Shown here piece by piece: positions 1-11,440 of a DNA stretch of 64,000 bases; positions within the stretch are counted from its first letter, which is position 1, and each line of letters begins with the position of its first letter. The notes under the pieces are model-generated. The model did not search any database, was not told the origin of the DNA, and saw only the letters and a program-made list of their open reading frames with translations. Location of the stretch: NCBI GenBank assembly GCA_038501195.1, contig JBBPUQ010000004.1, forward strand, positions 1,860,001-1,924,000. The letters are read 5' to 3'. Both the position numbers and the translations under genes were made by a program. Source of the stretch: Nemania diffusa. Its lineage: Eukaryota > Ascomycota > Sordariomycetes > Xylariales > Xylariaceae.

Positions 1-756
1 ACCCGTTCTAGTCTTGCAGCCTGCTCCTTCTTCCTTAGCTGACGTAAATTTTCCTCTTTCTCCTGGAAGAGATCGGGGTTTGTCTTCTCGACCTTAGTCT
101 TGTTGAGGCGGTTGACGATGGGGTTCTCGCGCTGGGCAATGAGAATGCGCTTGACCTTGCGCGGGTCCTTGAAGCTGACTTGGCCGACGGCCATGCTGCC
201 GTCCTTCTTGAGGTTCGACCAAGGCGTGTAGATGATGGTGATGTTGTCCTTCTTGTTGCCCTCAATCGAGTTCGCCTTAGTGAGCTGCCCCAAGTCCGTC
301 AAGAGGTCTGCGGGGATTGTGTCCCAGGAGTCGCCCTTTGCCATACGCAGGTAGATGTGTGCGCTTGACAGCTTATCAACGTGGAACTGTTACCTCAAAG
401 TGTGAGAATTTTGAGGCGAGGAATAGTAGATAGATTTATATATTGATAGATATGAGCATAGTGAGATGTGTCATACCCTGACAAGTGAGTGAGTTAGCTA
501 CGACAGTCAACATAGACTAAAATAATAGTAATAAAATCACAACGGCAACGACGACGAGAACATGGAATGACACAACACTACACTCACCATACATCCTCAT
601 CCCATCCATGCTTTATCAGTTCTTCATCTATCCCACATCGTCAATACGGCGAGACAACGATTAAACAAGGCCGGGATACCCACTCTCAAATTTATCCTTG
701 CCCACATAGATGGCGGCCGAAGGGCTAACCACGTTGGATGTGAAGTAGTAGACCAT
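1..756 (-). CDS. JLP2: CCDC25/Jlp2 family protein (NFACT-R domain), 3' end outside window
   Basis: This is the N-terminal part of a CCDC25/Jlp2-type protein. The family carries the NFACT-R (DUF814) fold; human CCDC25 is described as a DNA sensor, and the yeast role is unclear. Exon 1 is 684..756 and begins MVYYFTSNVV. Exon 2 lies in 588/593..627 and reads NEELIKHGWDED. Exon 3 is 386 down to base 1 and contains FHVDKLSSAHIYLRM, then IYTPWSNLKKDGSMAVGQV, then a charged coiled-coil-like tail (NRLNKTKVEK, LRQLRKKEQAARLE). These blocks match the family in order. The reading frame is open at base 1, so the C-terminus is missing. The exon 2/3 junction is odd. The expected Val-Trp before Phe-His is followed by GTGAG, but using that donor shifts the frame by one. 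The in-frame canonical choice (GTATGG donor, exon 2 ending at 593) drops Val-Trp. It is divergently arranged with the uL3m gene. Confidence 0.85.
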
Positions 757-1231
757 TGTGGGCAATTTCTCTAGAATTTAAAAATGAACCGATACAAATA
801 TCCCCCGCTCCGAAAAAATTGTACAAATGAAATAAACGTCTGCGCGCGCTGTCCTGTGAAATTGCTGAACTGAATTGGGGATGTTAGCTGAGATCAGATT
901 AGAAAAGACCAAAATGGGATTGGTGGTGCTGACCCTGGGGGGTCTTACTCTTTAGATAGGTACTGCACGCATACTTACATACCCTATAAGTTTTAGGGAT
1001 CTATCTAGGGTATGTAGCTATGTGGTCCCGCCGCGAGGAGACCTTGTCATTGACCATCTGGACCCACCAATTTTTTCTAAACCTCCTACAGAGCTCCCGA
1101 CATCAGAACCCCAAAGGACCTAAACTCCAGGCAGGAGACAGACACTTCCGACGGCGCATATCCCGACGCTACTCACAGGGCCATTTCGCCTACCTCGAGC
1201 CTAGGTTGAGCCAATTGCGCTCCCAGCGACA
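757..1231. promoter_or_regulatory. Divergent intergenic promoter region
   Basis: 475 bases separate the start codons of the CCDC25-like gene (-) and the uL3m gene (+), so this stretch must hold both promoters and 5' UTRs. It is AT-rich in its first half and pyrimidine/C-rich just before the uL3m ATG. I recognise no specific factor-binding site and no ORF worth reporting. Confidence 0.5.
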
Positions 1232-2263
1232 ATGGCATCCCGACTGCCAACCCGCTGGGCAGCAGCCCTAACACCCGCCTCGTCTCCGCTCACATCCCGA
1301 ATCCTCATCACACCGAACCGCACATTGCTGCCGCGGATAGCCAAGCGTGGCGTTAAATACGGCTGGTCCACGGCACCAGCACGCAACAAACCAAACCGAT
1401 TCAACCAGGTATCTGCGGGTCTCCCCATTCCCACCGCCGGCCCCGCGGCCGCGCTCAGGCGCACGGCACAGTCGACGCCGGTGCGGACGGGGCTCGTGGC
1501 AGTGAAGAAGGGCGTGTCGGCCATGTACGACACAAAGAAGGGAACGCGGACGCCCTGCACCATCCTGCAGGTCGACCAATGCCAGGTCGTGGCCGCCAAG
1601 ACGCGCGCCAAGAACGGGTACTGGGCCGTACAGGTGGGATGTGGTTATAAGACGCCCGACAACACGACGGCGCCGATGCTCGGCTACTACGAGGCCAAGG
1701 GCATCGCGCCGAAGCGGCACCTCACCGAGTTCAAGGTCCGCGGCGAGGAGGGCCTGCTCCCCGTCGGCGTCCAGCTGACCCCGGACTGGTTCAAGGTCGG
1801 CCAGTTCGTCGACGCCCGCAGCAACAGCCGTGGTATGGGTTTCGCCGGTGGCATGAAGCGGCACGGCTTCGCGGGTCAGGAGGCCAGTCACGGTAACTCC
1901 AAGAACCACAGGACCATCGGTACCACGGGCCCCAGTCAGGGCGGCGGTTCGCGTGTGCACCCGGGCAAGAAGATGCCGGGGCGCATGGGCAACGAGCGGG
2001 TCACGATGCAGAACCTGCGCGTGCTCAAGGTCGACAACGGGCTCGGCGTCGTCGTCGTCAAGGGCCACGTTGCGGGCCCCAAGGGCTGTATCGTCAAGAT
2101 CTCTGATGCTATTAAGAAGGAACCCCCTGTCGAGACGTTCATCGAGAGGACGAAGCGTCTTATGCTGGAGCGCAACATAGGGCACGAGGAGAGGCTGGAG
2201 CAGGCGAGGGTGGCACACATGGAACTCAAGGATATGAGGCAACGGCTGCAGTTGGCGGGCTAA
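1232..2263 (+). CDS. MRPL9: Mitochondrial large-subunit ribosomal protein uL3m
   Basis: A single-exon gene for a 343-residue uL3 family protein of the mitochondrial ribosome (yeast Mrpl9/bL3m type). The first 40 or so residues are rich in Arg, Ser and Ala with almost no acids (MASRLPTRWAAALTPASS), as expected for a mitochondrial presequence. The uL3 core follows: TGLVAVKKGVSAMYD near the start, then RHLTEFKV, FKVGQFVDARSNSRGMGFAG and KRHGFAGQEASHGNSKNHR. The central loop QGGGSRVHPGKKMPGRMGN is the uL3 signature that reaches towards the peptidyl-transferase centre. The C-terminus VKISDAIKK...FIERTKRL is followed by a charged extension. The ATG at 1232 is the first in frame before the presequence. 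A long open frame on the opposite strand is a codon-bias shadow of this GC-rich gene. Confidence 0.93.
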   Translation: MASRLPTRWAAALTPASSPLTSRILITPNRTLLPRIAKRGVKYGWSTAPARNKPNRFNQVSAGLPIPTAGPAAALRRTAQSTPVRTGLVAVKKGVSAMYDTKKGTRTPCTILQVDQCQVVAAKTRAKNGYWAVQVGCGYKTPDNTTAPMLGYYEAKGIAPKRHLTEFKVRGEEGLLPVGVQLTPDWFKVGQFVDARSNSRGMGFAGGMKRHGFAGQEASHGNSKNHRTIGTTGPSQGGGSRVHPGKKMPGRMGNERVTMQNLRVLKVDNGLGVVVVKGHVAGPKGCIVKISDAIKKEPPVETFIERTKRLMLERNIGHEERLEQARVAHMELKDMRQRLQLAG

Positions 2264-2648
2264 CGGCCATGTAGTTGAAAATTGTAAATCATGATATCAA
2301 GAGTTCTATTGTATTATATACAACTGTTGTACACAAATGCCACCTCGCCAACTCCCGATAGGTATAAGCGTCATACGCAAGAACTTTCCCTCGAACCACT
2401 ATGATTCTTCCCATTTTTGTACATAGATATGATAGGGGAATTAGGCGAGTTTCCTTAACGAATTTGTTAATGACACAAACCCTAAGAGACACGATATGTA
2501 CTAAACTTGATCATACCCATCGTCTGGATCACCCCTTTTTGAACGTCTCAAGTGTCCTGGGGTTCGAGGTTTAGACCATCTTGTATACGTAGAATCCTAA
2601 CATCGGGGGATATAAAATTATATTCCCTAGCTATTGCATGTATGTTCT
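2264..2648. other. Intergenic, convergent 3' ends
   Basis: The stretch lies between the convergent uL3m (+) and Coa1 (-) stop codons. It is AT-rich and presumably holds both 3' UTRs and polyadenylation sites. I see no gene or repeat in it. Confidence 0.5.
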
Positions 2649-3405
2649 TCACTTGATCTGCTGTCGAAAACCTTTTGTATCCAACGCCGCCTCGCGCTCC
2701 TCTTCATCCATACAATAGACACCAATGCCCTTAAACGGGTCCCCGCCCTCGAGCAAGTCGATCCGCTTCCCATCCGGCGTCTCGAGGCTCCACTCGGTCG
2801 TCTCGAACATGGCGCGGCCCGAGGGCCGCACGCTGGCGAAGCGCATGACGCCCGCGGAGCGCGTGCCCTTGACGGCGAAGCTGATGTCGATGCGGCCGCG
2901 CAGCTGGTTCATCTCGCCCGAGATCCAGGGGATCTGGTGCTTGAAGTAGATCTCGTCGCCCAGCAGCTCGCGCGCGCGCTTGTTGGTGCGCAGCGAGTAG
3001 AGCGTCGACGAGATGATGGGGCTGTACATCTTCTGGTAGTTGAAGATGGCGAGGCTCGAGAGCGCCATGAGGGCGAGGAAGATGGGGAAGGTCCGCCACC
3101 AGCGGAAGCCGTCGATGCCTGTACGTATGGGAGTTCAGTTAGCTGGCCATGCTGTGCATAATTAGATAAATAAATAAACAGAATCGCTAGATTGTAGCAT
3201 AGCACCGTAGTTCTAATCGGAGCATAGAGGTCGAGGAAGTATACGCACTCGGGAGCTCCCGGTCTGGCCGTCTCTCCATCAGCGGTCCATCGCCGGGCTT
3301 TGGGGCGGATACTAGTGTCCGCCGTTGGACTAGGTTTCTTGCCGTAGAGGCATTCCGGTTCCTTAATAAGAGGATTGCTCTCCTCCGTACTATCCTTGAC
3401 AGCAT
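2649..3405 (-). CDS. COA1: Cytochrome c oxidase assembly factor Coa1
   Basis: A two-exon gene giving about 208 residues. Exon 1 is 3249..3405 (MLSRIVRRRAILLLRN...); exon 2 is 2649..3118, joined through a Ser codon across a 130-nt intron (donor GTGCGT, acceptor TACAG). Coa1 is an inner-membrane protein that binds newly made Cox1 and works with Shy1/Surf1 in complex IV assembly. The N-terminus is Arg-rich without acids, like a mitochondrial presequence. One hydrophobic segment (FPIFLALMALSSLAIFNY) lies at about residues 60-80. The family core follows: NYQKMYSPIISSTLYSLR, LLGDEIYFKHQIPWISGEMN, LRGRIDISFAVKG, then W-S-L-E-T-x-D-G-K-R-I-D-L-L. These match the order and spacing of yeast Coa1, which is about 197 residues long. 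The ATG at 3405 is the only in-frame start with this leader. Confidence 0.9.
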
Positions 3406-3766
3406 TGTTGAGTAATTGTGTGTCTAAAGTCGTTATGAACTCGAGTTGGCCGCTTCGCATCGAATTCTCGCCATCATCCCACTCTGAGCTGGTCTAGAAA
3501 ATTGGAGCTGCCGCACTAACCCCACTTAAAGTATCCCTGTCGACGGTGACCCATATTTCACAATCTCTCTTGGAGACGGTTCACAGCCACAGATTTCATC
3601 AGCCACAGGCGCTAGCTTAGGGCACTAGAACTTTTTTCCGGACCACAACTAGCTAATTCAATTTTCCCGTGGGAATCTGCAAGATCGCAACCTTCTACCT
3701 CTCCTGAACTTTACCTTCACTTTTCACCACCACCATCTCGTACTAACCCCCCAAACAGCCGTCAAG
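3406..3766. promoter_or_regulatory. Divergent promoter between COA1 and RPL26
   Basis: 361 bases between two start codons on opposite strands. The side next to RPL26 is pyrimidine-rich (about 3690-3760), as is common before highly expressed fungal ribosomal protein genes. I could not name any specific regulatory site. Confidence 0.5.
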
Positions 3767-4422
3767 ATGAAGGTCAGCGCCAATGTCTCGTCTTCCCGCC
3801 GCAAGGCCAGACGTGCCCACTTCCAGGCTCCCAGCTCTATCCGCCGCAACATCATGAGCGCTCCCCTCAGCAAGGAGCTCCGTGAGAAGTACAACGTTCG
3901 CAGCATCCCCGTCCGGTACGCATTTCTTCTCCGAACTTTGGATCTCGCGAGCAAGAACAGGCTTAATTGGGGGTTTGCTCGGCTCCCTCTTATATCTGCC
4001 TAGCTTCCGAGATCCAAGGACTGCCATCCCAATTCGAGCAATCGCTAACTAGTCTTCAGAAAGGACGATGAAGTGCAAATCGTTCGCGGCAGCAACAAGG
4101 GTCGTGAGGGCAAGGTCATCAGCGTCTACCGTCTCAAGTACCAGATTCACATTGAGCGTGTCACCCGCGAGAAGACCTCTGGCCAGTCTGTCCCGCTCGG
4201 CATCCACCCTGTACGCATCCTATCTTTTATTCCTTTCATCGACAGTTCGTGGGCTTATTGAGTCTACTATTCAATGTGTCACCAACATTACTAACTTCCA
4301 ATTCCTAACAGAGCAACGTCGTCATCACCAAGCTCAAGCTTGACAAGGACCGCGAGAACATCCTTGAGCGCATAAAGGCCGGCCGCGAGCTTCGAACTAA
4401 GGGCAAGACCGCTGCCAAATAA
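3767..4422 (+). CDS. RPL26: 60S ribosomal protein L26 (uL24)
   Basis: Three exons: 3767..3915, 4060..4210 and 4312..4422, all with GT..AG introns and consistent phase, giving 136 residues, the usual fungal length. The protein belongs to the cytosolic 60S subunit, next to the exit tunnel. The start [19 protein letters not shown] and the block [20 protein letters not shown] are typical of L26. The second exon carries the KOW motif ([19 protein letters not shown]), then [16 protein letters not shown]. The last exon encodes [20 protein letters not shown] and the basic tail RTKGKTAAK. Splicing at CGTCCG|GTACGC and TTCAG|A rebuilds the Arg-Lys-Asp-Asp junction exactly. The gene is divergent from COA1. 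Confidence 0.96.
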
Positions 4423-5885
4423 ATGCGACCTACATCGGATACTTGAGGTGGCCGAGGGGCTTAGCACATGATGGAGTTGTGGGAAACTACTATAACGTCA
4501 GAAACATGGTCTTCTAATTGGCGTCTTGCGCGGGAAAAAATTCAGGTTTGGTCACCATCTCCAGGGGCGGATCGTCTACGAAACGACAGGGTACGTCCGG
4601 CAACACTTGCACGCAGCGCGCACGCAATGGGTTGGGCTTCATTTGCATCATCGGGGATTATCGATCATGAACATGAAATGAATATGAGGGAGGAGAGGGA
4701 CCAGCATCTAGGTGCACGGCGCACACTTCATCAGCCAGCCTACACTCGCCGAAAGAGAACAACGGTTGCATGCACACAATGGCCATTCTCACGTTTTATC
4801 GTGAAATGCTCCATGGGAGGTTTATCCCGAAGTCTGCCCCTTTGCTACTGCGAGATCTGTCGTACATCGTGACACCAACTATGCTCTTTTTTTTGTTGAC
4901 TAACTACGTGCCATGCAGCTGATGCTCAGTCCAATCGACCCTAAGTACTAAGCGAAACCTAGGCCTCAAGTTCTCCAGGTCAAGACAAACAGAATTTGTC
5001 TAAGTGTCGCGGGACCTTCGTAAGACATGAAACCATCTAGTAATGCGGTAAGTCAAGAAACCCATCCACCGCTAGGATATCTCCACGTCGATCACCGAGT
5101 CTATGGTTTTCGTGGTATACGACTGGCGAAGAGCGAACCAAGTGGGGGAGCAACACAATTGAATCACAGCTCCTTCGCCCTCGCCTGCAGACTTTCAGTT
5201 GTAAGATATCACTCGATATCGGTGCGACTGGAGGTTTGATGGTGAGGTACATCTTCCCTTTTATTAGCTGTGTTGGACTCCCCTAAGGATGGGCATGGGA
5301 TGACCATGGGATCGTAAAGACTATCAGATTAGCCATTTATCATTTATGTAGTCATGAATTACGAGTTCTAGAGCAGAGAACCTATTCGAGTCTATTATCT
5401 AGTACGAATCAATCTAGTCCTGATCTAGTCTAATCCGACGTAACACGACACGTCTAGTTTTTCGTCTTCCCTATCATGAAATCTTCGCATCTCCATCTTC
5501 GTCCCAACCGCAATGGCTTGGTAGTGGGTGCTATTATCAATATCCGAACATGCCAGGTCTGGCCATATTAAAACAATTAAGAGTGGTGAGCGCGTCCCAA
5601 CCGATGCCCAACTCCTAAAAGATGTCAATTAACTCTCCCAGTCTGCAACTGTCCGCAACAAACGATGCCAAATTGTGCAATAGAAAACTCTCTCGGATGC
5701 AATGAAATACCCTGGGCCGATTCATCGTATCTATGCATCTAAAAGCCTGCAAAACATGTGGTGATTGTGAATGATATACATCTCATCCAGCCCATGCCTC
5801 CATCAAGGGAGGCTAGGCAAGCTAGTGGGTTGTGAGTAACTCTACTTGGTGTGTTGACTCGACACCCTTGTTGGCGAATGAGCAG
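4423..5885. other. Non-coding stretch, 1.46 kb
   Basis: Downstream of RPL26 (+) and of the large unknown gene (-). The short open frames here, the longest 134 codons at 4468, have no recognisable domain and no splice partners. The part from about 5250 to 5885 is AT-rich and could include the 3' UTR of the minus-strand gene. I see nothing else. Confidence 0.4.
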
Positions 5886-8800
5886 CTATTGCCAATCAGA
5901 GCCAATAACTCCACGGCGTTCAGCGTCACGGAGCATACGTTGGTGAAGGTCCTTCGTAATGTCGTGCTCCATAGAAGGAGCTGAGCTAGGAGGACAGTTC
6001 TCTCCCATCTTCACGGCTACACGAGGTCCCTCGAGCTCGATGAGCTTGTCATCGGCAGTCGGTGAAACACGAGCTGGCGAGCCGTTGGAAATGGTGGGCC
6101 CAAGAGAGGCAATCGCGTTGCCGGCGTACTGAGGCAGGTAGCCTGTGGCGGTGGTCGATGAGACAGCACCAGGGAGTGCGTTTCCACTGGTCGATCCCTT
6201 CTTCAGCATCGTCTGCCACAAATCGTGTCCAGATCTGACGCTACCTACAGTCAGTCTAATTACATACAGTGGAAATAGTACCGCGAGGAAAGTCTAACAT
6301 ACCTTGATCGTTCTACAGCTCTCCGGCTTAGCGGGGGAGACTTCCTTTTCTCCAAGTACTTCGTAGAAGACTCGTCGGGAGAAGACAGTTTGCATGCCAG
6401 TAGGGCATGGCTTAGCTTATTCAGTTCTTCGGTATTATTCTCATTAGCCTTCGCCTTGCTCATCGTGGAAATCTTAGCAGTAGACTTTTTGTCTACGTCA
6501 GGAGGTGCCACGATCGGAATGGCCTTGCTAAACTTGCGACCACTCTCGTAAGAGCGAATGCTGTTGGCATCGCGGCTGGATCGAAATGGGTCAATTTCGG
6601 AACGTCTTAATTCAAACCCGGAATCAATCTCAGGCTGCCCCGAAGTTCTACTCTGAATCCGCACCTTGTCCGCTGTAGCCTTCTGGGGAGAAGCAGGATA
6701 AAAATCCTTGCCGTCGAACTTGGGCAAGCCCGTTTCCTTGCTCGGGAGCTTGCCCCAGTACACATTTCGAGCTTGTTTCTCGACATGAGTCAATTCTCGC
6801 GCATACACGAACTCGTGTCCTTGATATGTCCAAGGGTCTGTGCCTGGGGGATAGTTTCCAATGAGGTAAGGAACAGTCAGTCCGTTTCTATTGGCTGGTG
6901 CTATGTAGGGCGGGTTTCCGTTGGTCCCATAGATGCCTCCGGGCTGTGCGATTTCTCTGCCTCCTTGTTGATGCTGCAAATAAGCACCAGGTAGATTTGC
7001 TTGTCCTTCCATTCGTTTCTTCTCGCCAGCGGGGCCTACTTGAGCAGAATAATCCTTTGAGGACCTGTTGTCGCTGGATGATTCTTGAGCTACCGGAAGT
7101 TTAGAGTCATACTTTGGATTTAGAGGTCTAGTGATAGCCTCCAACATGACCTTTTGTTCCGGTGTAGCATCAGGGGCAGAGAGTCTCTTGATCACTGCTG
7201 CTTCAAGTGCATCAATGTGGCCCGTTGAATTGTCAGTCCTATTTGAGTTGATACCAACAGCTGCTCGATTCGGCTTTGAATACATTCGATATCCCATACC
7301 AACTTGCTGAGACTGGAAATGCTTAGAACCAGGATGTGGGCCAATGGATCTGATAGAGCCATGGTGAGAAGAACCGCTTGCCTGGGTGTGTCGAATGCTT
7401 GGTGGTCGAGATGGTGTATTGCAAGGCATCACCAGTTCAGAAATGTGTTTAGGTGTCGGTTCCATGTCCGGGTAATGCTCCATTTCAAATTGCATCTGCA
7501 TTTGCAAGTTGTGTTCAAACTGTTTGATGTTCTCTCTCACCTTCTGAGCCTGAGCAAACACCCAGGGTTCGTCAATCTGATGCCTGTTAAATTGAAGCTG
7601 GCCGATATAGTATTTCAGCGAATGTCTGAGCCCTTCAAGTTGCTTCTTGGTAATCTCGCTCGGTCGGATCGAGGAGAAAGGTGGCATAGTTCCCGAAGGT
7701 TGACCAACCGGTGCCAAAAGGTGCTGGGGGGCAGAGTTTCTATCAGGGGCACCTAGATATTGTTGCCGATGCGGTATGTCCGTACCAGCAGACATGGGCA
7801 TGTTAGAAATGGGATGGTTTGCAGTCGCCGTGTGCCGGTCAGGGGGCGCAGCAGCTGTCATGACTCCAGATGTGTAGTAGTGGTTTGGAACCATCTGATG
7901 CATCGGGCTTGGACCCATTCCAGCAGGTGGGAAAACTAACTGTCCATTGACGTAGAACGGTCGGTTCTGATCGAATTGCTCCGGAGGCGAAATCGTGATG
8001 GGCGCACGTCTCGACCTATTGTCGTTCTCACCACCATTCTGTCGCCCCCCGCCCCCTACAGCCTGGGCTCTCTGCTCCCCCTTAGGCAATGGAAGATACG
8101 GCGTGTGTGAAACGGGAGCAGCAAGAGGAGCAAATCCATATGGGTAAGCAAATCCATGCTGGACAGGGGTTTGCATGGGGTGGTAGAAGGGTATGGGCAC
8201 GCTCATCGGTTGATAGAGGATGGGCTGGGGTTGGTGGTACATGGGAGGAGGTACCTGGTTGTTCGTGGAAGCAAAAATGGGATTCACCTTGGGTTCGTTC
8301 GCAGACTCGCCTGAATTTTGTACATCAACAGGCAGCCGCTCTTTGTCCCATTTCGTAGTAGGGGATACAGAGTTGCGTGTGTTGGGTACAATTCTGCCAC
8401 CAGCTGTGACCCTAACATGAGTAGGGGAGACAACTGCCTTGAAGAATCTCTGAAAGCCTTCACTGCTCTGTTTGTCAAGGCCAGTCGGTGCTGGAAGCGG
8501 CTCGCTCGAGGCTATCTCTGACCCCGTACGGCCCCGGTACTTCCATTGTAAGTTGGAGCTTGGTTGACCAGGCTGGCTAGGCTGGCGAGGGATATTCTTG
8601 CCTCGATATACTACCTCATCACTCTCGTTGGACGAGGAGGAGATTCCTTTCGCTTTTTTAGGAGCTCGGGTCGGGGCCTGAGTTGCATTGGCCTTGTCCT
8701 TAGAGACTACCTCTCCTAAGCAAATATTAGCACATGGTGATCAGCACGAGGAAGTTGACTAGACTGCTTACCAAATTCCGGATCTGTCTTGAGTCTTGCA

Positions 8801-9315
8801 AGCAAGCCGTCCGAAGTCTCGGAAACCTGAGACTGCCGGAGTCCCAGCAGCTCAGCCGCACTGTAGGTGCGCGCCTCCATTGGATGGTCCAAGTAGGCAA
8901 ATAGGTAGAGGGTGCGTCGTCGGTCGGTTTCGTGCCAGGAGAACAGGGTTGGGATCGAGGCCGTCTGGGAGGGATTGGCAACAAAGTGTCTAGAAAGAAG
9001 GACAAGAACTGTGGCAAGCTGAACAGATTGTCTGTAGTTGTCAGTTATCTTCTGAGCCTCGAGCTGAGATGTGATGAACCGAGAGAAATTGTCTAATGAA
9101 ACAATGGGAGTGCTAAGGGAGATTGTGTTATCATTATCGATAGAGACTTTCCGGCAACGATTGTTAGTCTTGAGATAGAACTTGATCTCATGGATAGTGG
9201 GGTTGGTGAGAGGAACATTATTAGCTTGGGCATGCCGGAGTCTTGAATATGTTTTGCGGATGATCTTTTTGTGGCCCTGGGGGGTGGAAAACCGGACTGG
9301 GTAGTGAATAGGCAT
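5886..9315 (-). CDS. Conserved fungal protein of unknown function, 1,103 residues
   Basis: Three exons: 8772..9315, 6303..8715 and 5886..6240. The introns (56 and 62 nt) have GTAAGC/GTATGT donors and AG acceptors, and the phases fit. The first about 185 residues look folded: MPIHYPVRFSTPQGHKKIIR, then FSRFITSQLEAQKITDNYRQ, LVLLSRHFV, and a block DRRRTLYLFAYLDHPMEART. A second conserved-looking block, GFQRFFKAVVSPTHVRVTAG, lies around residue 280. Most of the rest is low complexity and predicted disordered, rich in Pro, Gln, Ser and Asn. A charged helical piece interrupts it (KKQLEGLRHSLKYYIGQLQF through ENIKQFEHNLQMQMQFEMEH). I recall similar hypothetical proteins in filamentous ascomycetes but know no function. 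A long pyrimidine-rich upstream region could be an extended 5' leader. A nuclear or RNA-related role would be guesswork. Confidence 0.8.
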
Positions 9316-10100
9316 CTTTCACGCAGGTACATGTGGGATGGATGCAGGGCTAGGAATCCGGGGTAACAGACCATCGGCGCAGGTGACTGAGGTACCCGCA
9401 AATAAGAATGCCTGGTTAGGCGGTACGGTGATTTAGGAGTGAGTGTAGAGGAGTGAGAATGTGCGAGTGCATGAGGGAATAAGCTGGGTGTGGCGTGCGT
9501 CGTGGTGATGTAGTTTGTGTGTTGCAGCAGGAAAGCCAATAAACAAGAGGCTTTAGGATACAGGTACAGAGAGAAGGGAGGGTACTAGACACGCAGAGGG
9601 TGAAGTTGATGTGTCCACCTGTACTAGTGTTGCGGAATGCCCTGCTCTTGTAAATGGTTGTAGGCTGGCAAGAGTGGAAGGGAATAGAGGGAACAGAGAG
9701 AGCGTGGAATTGTGAGAGTTGTTGTCGAGTGCACAACAACGGCGGTCAAAATGGTAAAGCATAACAAACACTTACCAAAAAACCGTAGTAGAAAGGAAGT
9801 GAGTGTCAGCAAAAGCAAATGGTAGGCATACAAGATCTCGAGCCCGATCTACGGAGGCTTTGTGCAGTCTTCCCTCCCGAGTCTCGAGAGATGGAAACGA
9901 GAGGTTGTGAATAGAAGAAGACGATGGGGCCGTGTTGAGTCAACAATGGAGGAGAAGATGTCGACTCTGTGCGTGCTTAGGTTGGCAATTGTGCTAGGAA
10001 GGGGACATACAGAGATGCAACATACCTTCCAATATCAATACTGCAACGGCCTACGGGAAGGAGCACATGAAGTACCTAAGTAGCAGTTGAATTAAACGCT
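9316..10100. promoter_or_regulatory. Probable 5' leader/promoter of the 1,103-residue protein gene
   Basis: Read on the minus strand, this stretch is markedly pyrimidine-rich (CTCT and CCCT tracts around 9420-9760). That is a common look of promoters and long 5' UTRs of filamentous-fungal regulatory genes. The short minus-strand open frames have no recognisable content. Splice-like signals exist but cannot be assigned without transcript data. Confidence 0.35.
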
Positions 10101-11440
10101 GCTCGCAAGATTGGGAAGTGCAGATGGTGGGTTTGGGAGAGAGACTGGGAGCTATTGGACAGTATAAGTGCGTCATAGAATTAGCTAGTTACATGGAGGA
10201 ACAAGTGCGTGAATCTCTAAAGCAGGTTGCCCGGTAAGTCTCGAAGCAGGCGCGGCAACTTATTTAATCTAATAGCTGTAGCAGTGGACTAAGTACTGCT
10301 ATATGTACCTATTTGCTTATTTAATTACTTGAGTTAGGTACCAAGGTATGTTGCCTACACGTATATAAGTGCTCCTGGCTGGTTGAGGAGACTCTAATAA
10401 CACTAAACGTGTATTAGTAGACCAGGTACATAATACACGTAACATAAGTCAAGTATCCTATATGTACTCCCATATATCTACTAATATACATATGGACTTT
10501 GCCTCGCATAATACGGTACCTATTCACCTCTAAGGTAAGTTGTATACATGCAGAGTCTTATGTTTGTATTTGAAGTTTGTGCAGCACTTAGACTCATGGC
10601 ATAGATATTCGACGGTTATTAGAGAATAGCCACGTGTAACATGACCGGCAAGCTTGCTATTGTCTTTATATTAAAGGGTTAAAGCACCCCTATATACCTA
10701 CTTATCCATATCTAGACGCAGAATAAATAATAAATTCAGTTAACAGAGCTAGCACAGTTAATGCAGAGTTTAGTTGTTACTAGTAGCTTCTTATTATTGT
10801 CGCTGTTTGATACTCCTCAGCTAATTCTGCAATACCAGCACTTCTGTTCACGTATGTTGACCCGTTTCCACCCTGAAGGTATTTAGATATGAAAAGGGAT
10901 GGGTTCATTGAAGGAAGCATGCAAGATGGTGAATGGTCTGTAATCACAGTAATATTACCTAACACCCCCGAGTAGATGTATATAATCCGAGATACCAATC
11001 AACTAGGTATGAACCCATGATGTGGATGGCAACTGTCCCTCATATAATAAGACCAAAGCTGCCATAAAACATTGCGACACAGGGGTACCTCTGTGGGTTA
11101 TATCCTTTTACTTCGGAATTGTGTTGCTGGCCTGAGACTTGCAGTAGTATTAGAAGCGCTAAATGCTTGACCGTATACCAGTCATATCTTACCTTGTGAT
11201 TCACCTATACGCACATAATTTTAGAGCTCACACCACGTAGCGTGTCTTTCCATTTTGTATGATAAGGCTAATAATAGGGGCAGTTGATACATGCAGTGAC
11301 TTAACATGTCTGGCAGCCTTGACTAATATGGTATAAACACACAAAGCAGCCCCGATCAAAACATCGGGTATATCCAAAGCCCAGTCTAGGGAAAAGGTTG
11401 AACTTTCCCAAGTAGCAAATAAAAAATTGCTCTTTGAAGT
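10101..11440. other. AT-rich gene-poor stretch
   Basis: About 1.3 kb of AT-rich DNA with no convincing gene. It contains a perfect 10-bp inverted repeat (10407..10416 and 10431..10440) and many TA-rich steps. Open frames here are short, and at least the longest does not start at an ATG. It may be an old decayed insertion, but I cannot name a source element. Confidence 0.4.

Noticed and set aside
1268..2242. 324-codon open frame antisense to the uL3m gene
   Set aside because: It is a mirror of a GC-rich, codon-biased gene on the other strand; no domain, and it follows the sense codon pattern.
4468..4872. 134-codon plus-strand frame after RPL26
   Set aside because: It has an ATG but no domain, no splice partners and odd composition; probably chance.
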